From positions 1 to 8,240 of the forward strand of contig JAGWVZ010000136.1 of assembly GCA_018970625.1 (NCBI GenBank): a stretch of DNA of 8,240 nt. The letters are read 5' to 3'. This DNA is from Myxococcales bacterium. Its GTDB lineage: Bacteria; Myxococcota; Bradymonadia; REDH01. A model generated the notes under the pieces. It ran no database searches. It saw only the letters and a program-made list of their open reading frames with translations, and had not been told where the DNA came from. The translations under genes and the position numbers were made by a program. Positions 6,783 to 8,240 of the stretch are shown here, piece by piece; within the stretch, counting starts at the first letter, position 1; each line of letters begins with the position of its first letter.

Positions 6783-7651
6783 TTTCCACGGAGTCCCGAA
6801 CCTACATTTCGCACGCTCAGATGGAGTTTCCGTACGTTGCGCGCCCATCCGAGGCTTCCGAGGTTCCGGTGGTTGTATCGTCACCTCACTCGGGTAGTCG
6901 CATCCCGGAGTCCACGCTGGCGAGCTATGCGCTGGACACGAGGGGATTATTACGGGACGGAGATTTGTATGTGGACGAGCTGTATCGTGATGCCGTTGAG
7001 GCTGGTGCCACCCTGATCAGCACGCCCTGGAGTCGCTTTCTGGTGGACCTGAATCGCATGGAGCACGATGTCGCCTCGAGTGGCGTCGAAGGCGCCGCAG
7101 ACACGCAGGGCGATGGATTGTACGGGGAGCGCGGTGTCATCTGGTCTGTAACCACCCGCGGAGAGAGGATTTATCGAAAACCGCTTACCGTGGAAGAGTT
7201 TGAGGCTCGCATACGACAGTATTATCGCCCTTATCATGCGCTGTTGCGCTCCGAATTGAACCGGCTTCGGCAGAAGTTTGGTTTTGCTATTCTGCTGGAT
7301 GCTCACAGCATGCCATCGCGCGCAACAAAACTCCACGCCGACCCCGGGCGTAAACGACCGGATATTATTCCGGGTGACCTGCACGGTCGCAGCTGTGCTG
7401 GGTCATTGAGCCAGCTGACACAACAGTTCTGGCAGGATTCGGGGTTTACCGTGGCGATGAATTATCCCTACGCGGGTGGAGCCATTACACGCCTGTACGG
7501 TGAGCCGGGAAATGGTATTCATGCGATTCAGCTCGAGTTGAATCGCCGGCTGTATATGAATGAATCCACCATGCAGAAAATTCCCGAATTTACCGCGATG
7601 CAAAACCGGTGCAGCGCGTTTGTTCAGCAGCTGACTCGCTGGACGCCATAA
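6779..7651 (+). CDS. N-formylglutamate amidohydrolase family protein (PF05013)
   Basis: Metallohydrolase of 290 aa related to zinc carboxypeptidases; characterised members (HutG type) release formate from N-formyl-L-glutamate in histidine breakdown. Motifs in order: VVVSSPHSGSRIP (31-43, His37 a likely zinc ligand), DLYVDELY (62-69), TPWSRFLVDLNR (82-93), YYRPYHALL (148-156), AILLDAHSMPS (170-180), PDIIPGDLHG (194-203), PYAGGAITRLYG (230-241) and IQLELNRRLYM (250-260, Glu253). These cover the whole family length. The GTG at 6779 is chosen because it forms a GTGA overlap with the queG stop; the alternative ATG at 6821 would give 276 aa and leave the domain intact. The open frame extends upstream into queG, but that part is out-of-frame queG sequence. 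No hut genes are near, so the true substrate may differ from N-formylglutamate. Confidence 0.9.
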   Translation: MISTESRTYISHAQMEFPYVARPSEASEVPVVVSSPHSGSRIPESTLASYALDTRGLLRDGDLYVDELYRDAVEAGATLISTPWSRFLVDLNRMEHDVASSGVEGAADTQGDGLYGERGVIWSVTTRGERIYRKPLTVEEFEARIRQYYRPYHALLRSELNRLRQKFGFAILLDAHSMPSRATKLHADPGRKRPDIIPGDLHGRSCAGSLSQLTQQFWQDSGFTVAMNYPYAGGAITRLYGEPGNGIHAIQLELNRRLYMNESTMQKIPEFTAMQNRCSAFVQQLTRWTP

Positions 7652-7703
7652 GGCTGGCGCGTGGATGCCCGCGAATAATTGTGCACACTGCAAAGACAGA
7701 CTG

Positions 7704-7738
7704 CGCGCGTCGGGTTGCCGCGCGAGGTTTTATGTTTT
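7704..7738 (+). terminator. Probable intrinsic terminator after the + strand operon
   Basis: CGCGCG at 7704-7709 can pair with CGCGCG at 7719-7724 around a nine-base loop, extended by CT/AG (7701-7702 with 7725-7726) across a bulged G. The stem is followed by a T-rich run (7728-7738, TTTTATGTTTT). It lies about 50 bases after the stop of the amidohydrolase gene, in the only intergenic gap of the window. The U-tract is interrupted, so efficiency is uncertain. The rest of the 121-base gap shows no gene or other signal I can support. Confidence 0.45.
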
Positions 7739-7772
7739 CTGACGCGTAACCCCCGGGGCCGGGCATTCCCAG

Positions 7773-8240
7773 CTACCGTGATTCGGTGACGGGGCCTTGC
7801 TGACACTGCTGCACGCTGTCCTGAAGCTGCCGAACCTGCTGCTGCAGGGCCATTATTTGAGCCTGTTGTTCCTGCACGGCAGCCAGAATCATGGTGGAAT
7901 AGGCGTAGGTGTCCACCTGACTGCGCTCGGAACGAATGGCTGCCGAGGGTTCGTGGTCTTCGATAATAAAGCCCAATCGTTGTGGGCCGGGGTTTTCAAT
8001 ATATTGCCAGGTGGCAATTCGAAACCCCAGAATTTCGTTGGCGAGACGTGCTCGCTCTTCTGGTGTGACGTAATGAATATTCGACTTGAACCCGGCGCGC
8101 GAAATGGGGCAGCCAAACTCCGTGCCGCGCGGATCAACGGTGGTGCAAATGTAGTGGCTATTGCAGTCGTTTACCGGGTCGCACTGCGTTGCTGGCTCAG
8201 CGCACGGCTGCCCTGGCGTCTGACCGTCGCAAGGCTCCAG
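7773..8240 (-). CDS. S74-type intramolecular chaperone ('tail fiber domain') protein, C-terminal part
   Basis: The last 155 residues of a - strand protein whose frame is open to the right window edge, so the start is outside. It begins with a Cys-rich, Pro/Gln/Asp-rich segment (Cys at visible residues 4, 13, 20, 26, 32 and 44), probably an extracytoplasmic linker. A Peptidase_S74 chaperone domain follows: ISRAGFKSNIHYVTPEERA (46-64), GFRIATWQYIENPGPQRLG (72-90), FIIEDHEPSAA, VDTYAYSTMILAAVQEQQAQ (109-128). The end is a Gln-rich coiled coil (MALQQQVRQLQDSVQQ, 130-145). In endosialidases and phage tail spikes this domain drives trimer folding and then cleaves itself off using a Ser-Lys pair. 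Ser47 and Lys52 here have the expected spacing, although the usual Asp and Arg between them are replaced. Myxococcota encode many such non-phage proteins; a surface or secreted trimer is the best guess. It converges on the amidohydrolase gene and is a separate transcription unit. Confidence 0.85.
   Translation of the reverse strand: MEPCDGQTPGQPCAEPATQCDPVNDCNSHYICTTVDPRGTEFGCPISRAGFKSNIHYVTPEERARLANEILGFRIATWQYIENPGPQRLGFIIEDHEPSAAIRSERSQVDTYAYSTMILAAVQEQQAQIMALQQQVRQLQDSVQQCQQGPVTESR

Noticed and set aside
7751..7765. CCCCGGGG-type palindrome after the S74 stop as a - strand terminator
   Set aside because: The possible hairpin has almost no loop and no T-run follows on the - strand, so it is not supported.
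7976..7978. TTG at 7976 (-) as the start of a small 67-codon gene
   Set aside because: The same frame is open to 8240 and encodes the S74 domain core upstream of this codon, so it is an internal Leu.
7889..8137. - strand open frame of 82 codons near the right edge
   Set aside because: It lies in a different frame from the S74 coding sequence, which has clear family motifs over the same bases.
1..8240. CRISPR array, tRNA, rRNA, insertion sequence, toxin-antitoxin or defence system
   Set aside because: Both strands were read for regular repeats, inverted terminal repeats, tRNA-like cloverleaf blocks and transposase or nuclease motifs; none was seen.

Overview
The window is a GC-rich bacterial stretch, read almost entirely on the + strand. 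It carries a compact run of six genes followed by a convergent seventh gene on the - strand. The first gene runs off the left edge and the last runs off the right edge. The likely source is a Myxococcota-type (formerly deltaproteobacterial) genome. The signs are the style of the C-terminal S74 chaperone gene with a Cys-rich stretch before it, the lipoprotein with a Pro/Ser/Thr linker and a PEGA-like tail, and the Ala/Gly/Ser-rich insertions in the transporter. This is inference from protein style; no marker gene is present.

Layout: (1) 3-3386, most of an inner-membrane RND efflux transporter, with a low-complexity periplasmic insert and an unusually long hydrophobic TM6-TM7 linker. (2) 3383-3856, a RimB-like retropepsin-fold protease (PF05618, 'ATP-dependent zinc protease' family). 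(3) 3853-4782, RimK, the ATP-grasp ligase that adds glutamate to the C-terminus of ribosomal protein S6. (4) 4804-5637, an unrecognised lipoprotein. (5) 5652-6782, QueG, epoxyqueuosine reductase, the last step of queuosine tRNA modification. (6) 6779-7651, an N-formylglutamate amidohydrolase-family metallohydrolase. (7) 7773-8240 (-), the C-terminal part of a protein ending in an S74 endosialidase-type intramolecular chaperone with a trimerising coiled coil. The 121 bases between genes 6 and 7 hold a probable intrinsic terminator for the + strand run.

Genes 1-2, 2-3 and 5-6 overlap by four bases (GTGA, ATGA, GTGA), and the other gaps are 21 and 14 bases. The six genes are therefore very probably one transcript with translational coupling. 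Two products tune the translation machinery (RimK on S6, QueG on the tRNA wobble base), RimB-like proteins are usual RimK partners, and the last gene belongs to a family acting on N-blocked glutamate. Each family is known. What is unusual is the joining of a modified RND pump to a RimB/RimK/QueG cluster and the architecture of the pump itself. I see no CRISPR array, tRNA, rRNA, insertion sequence or defence system.
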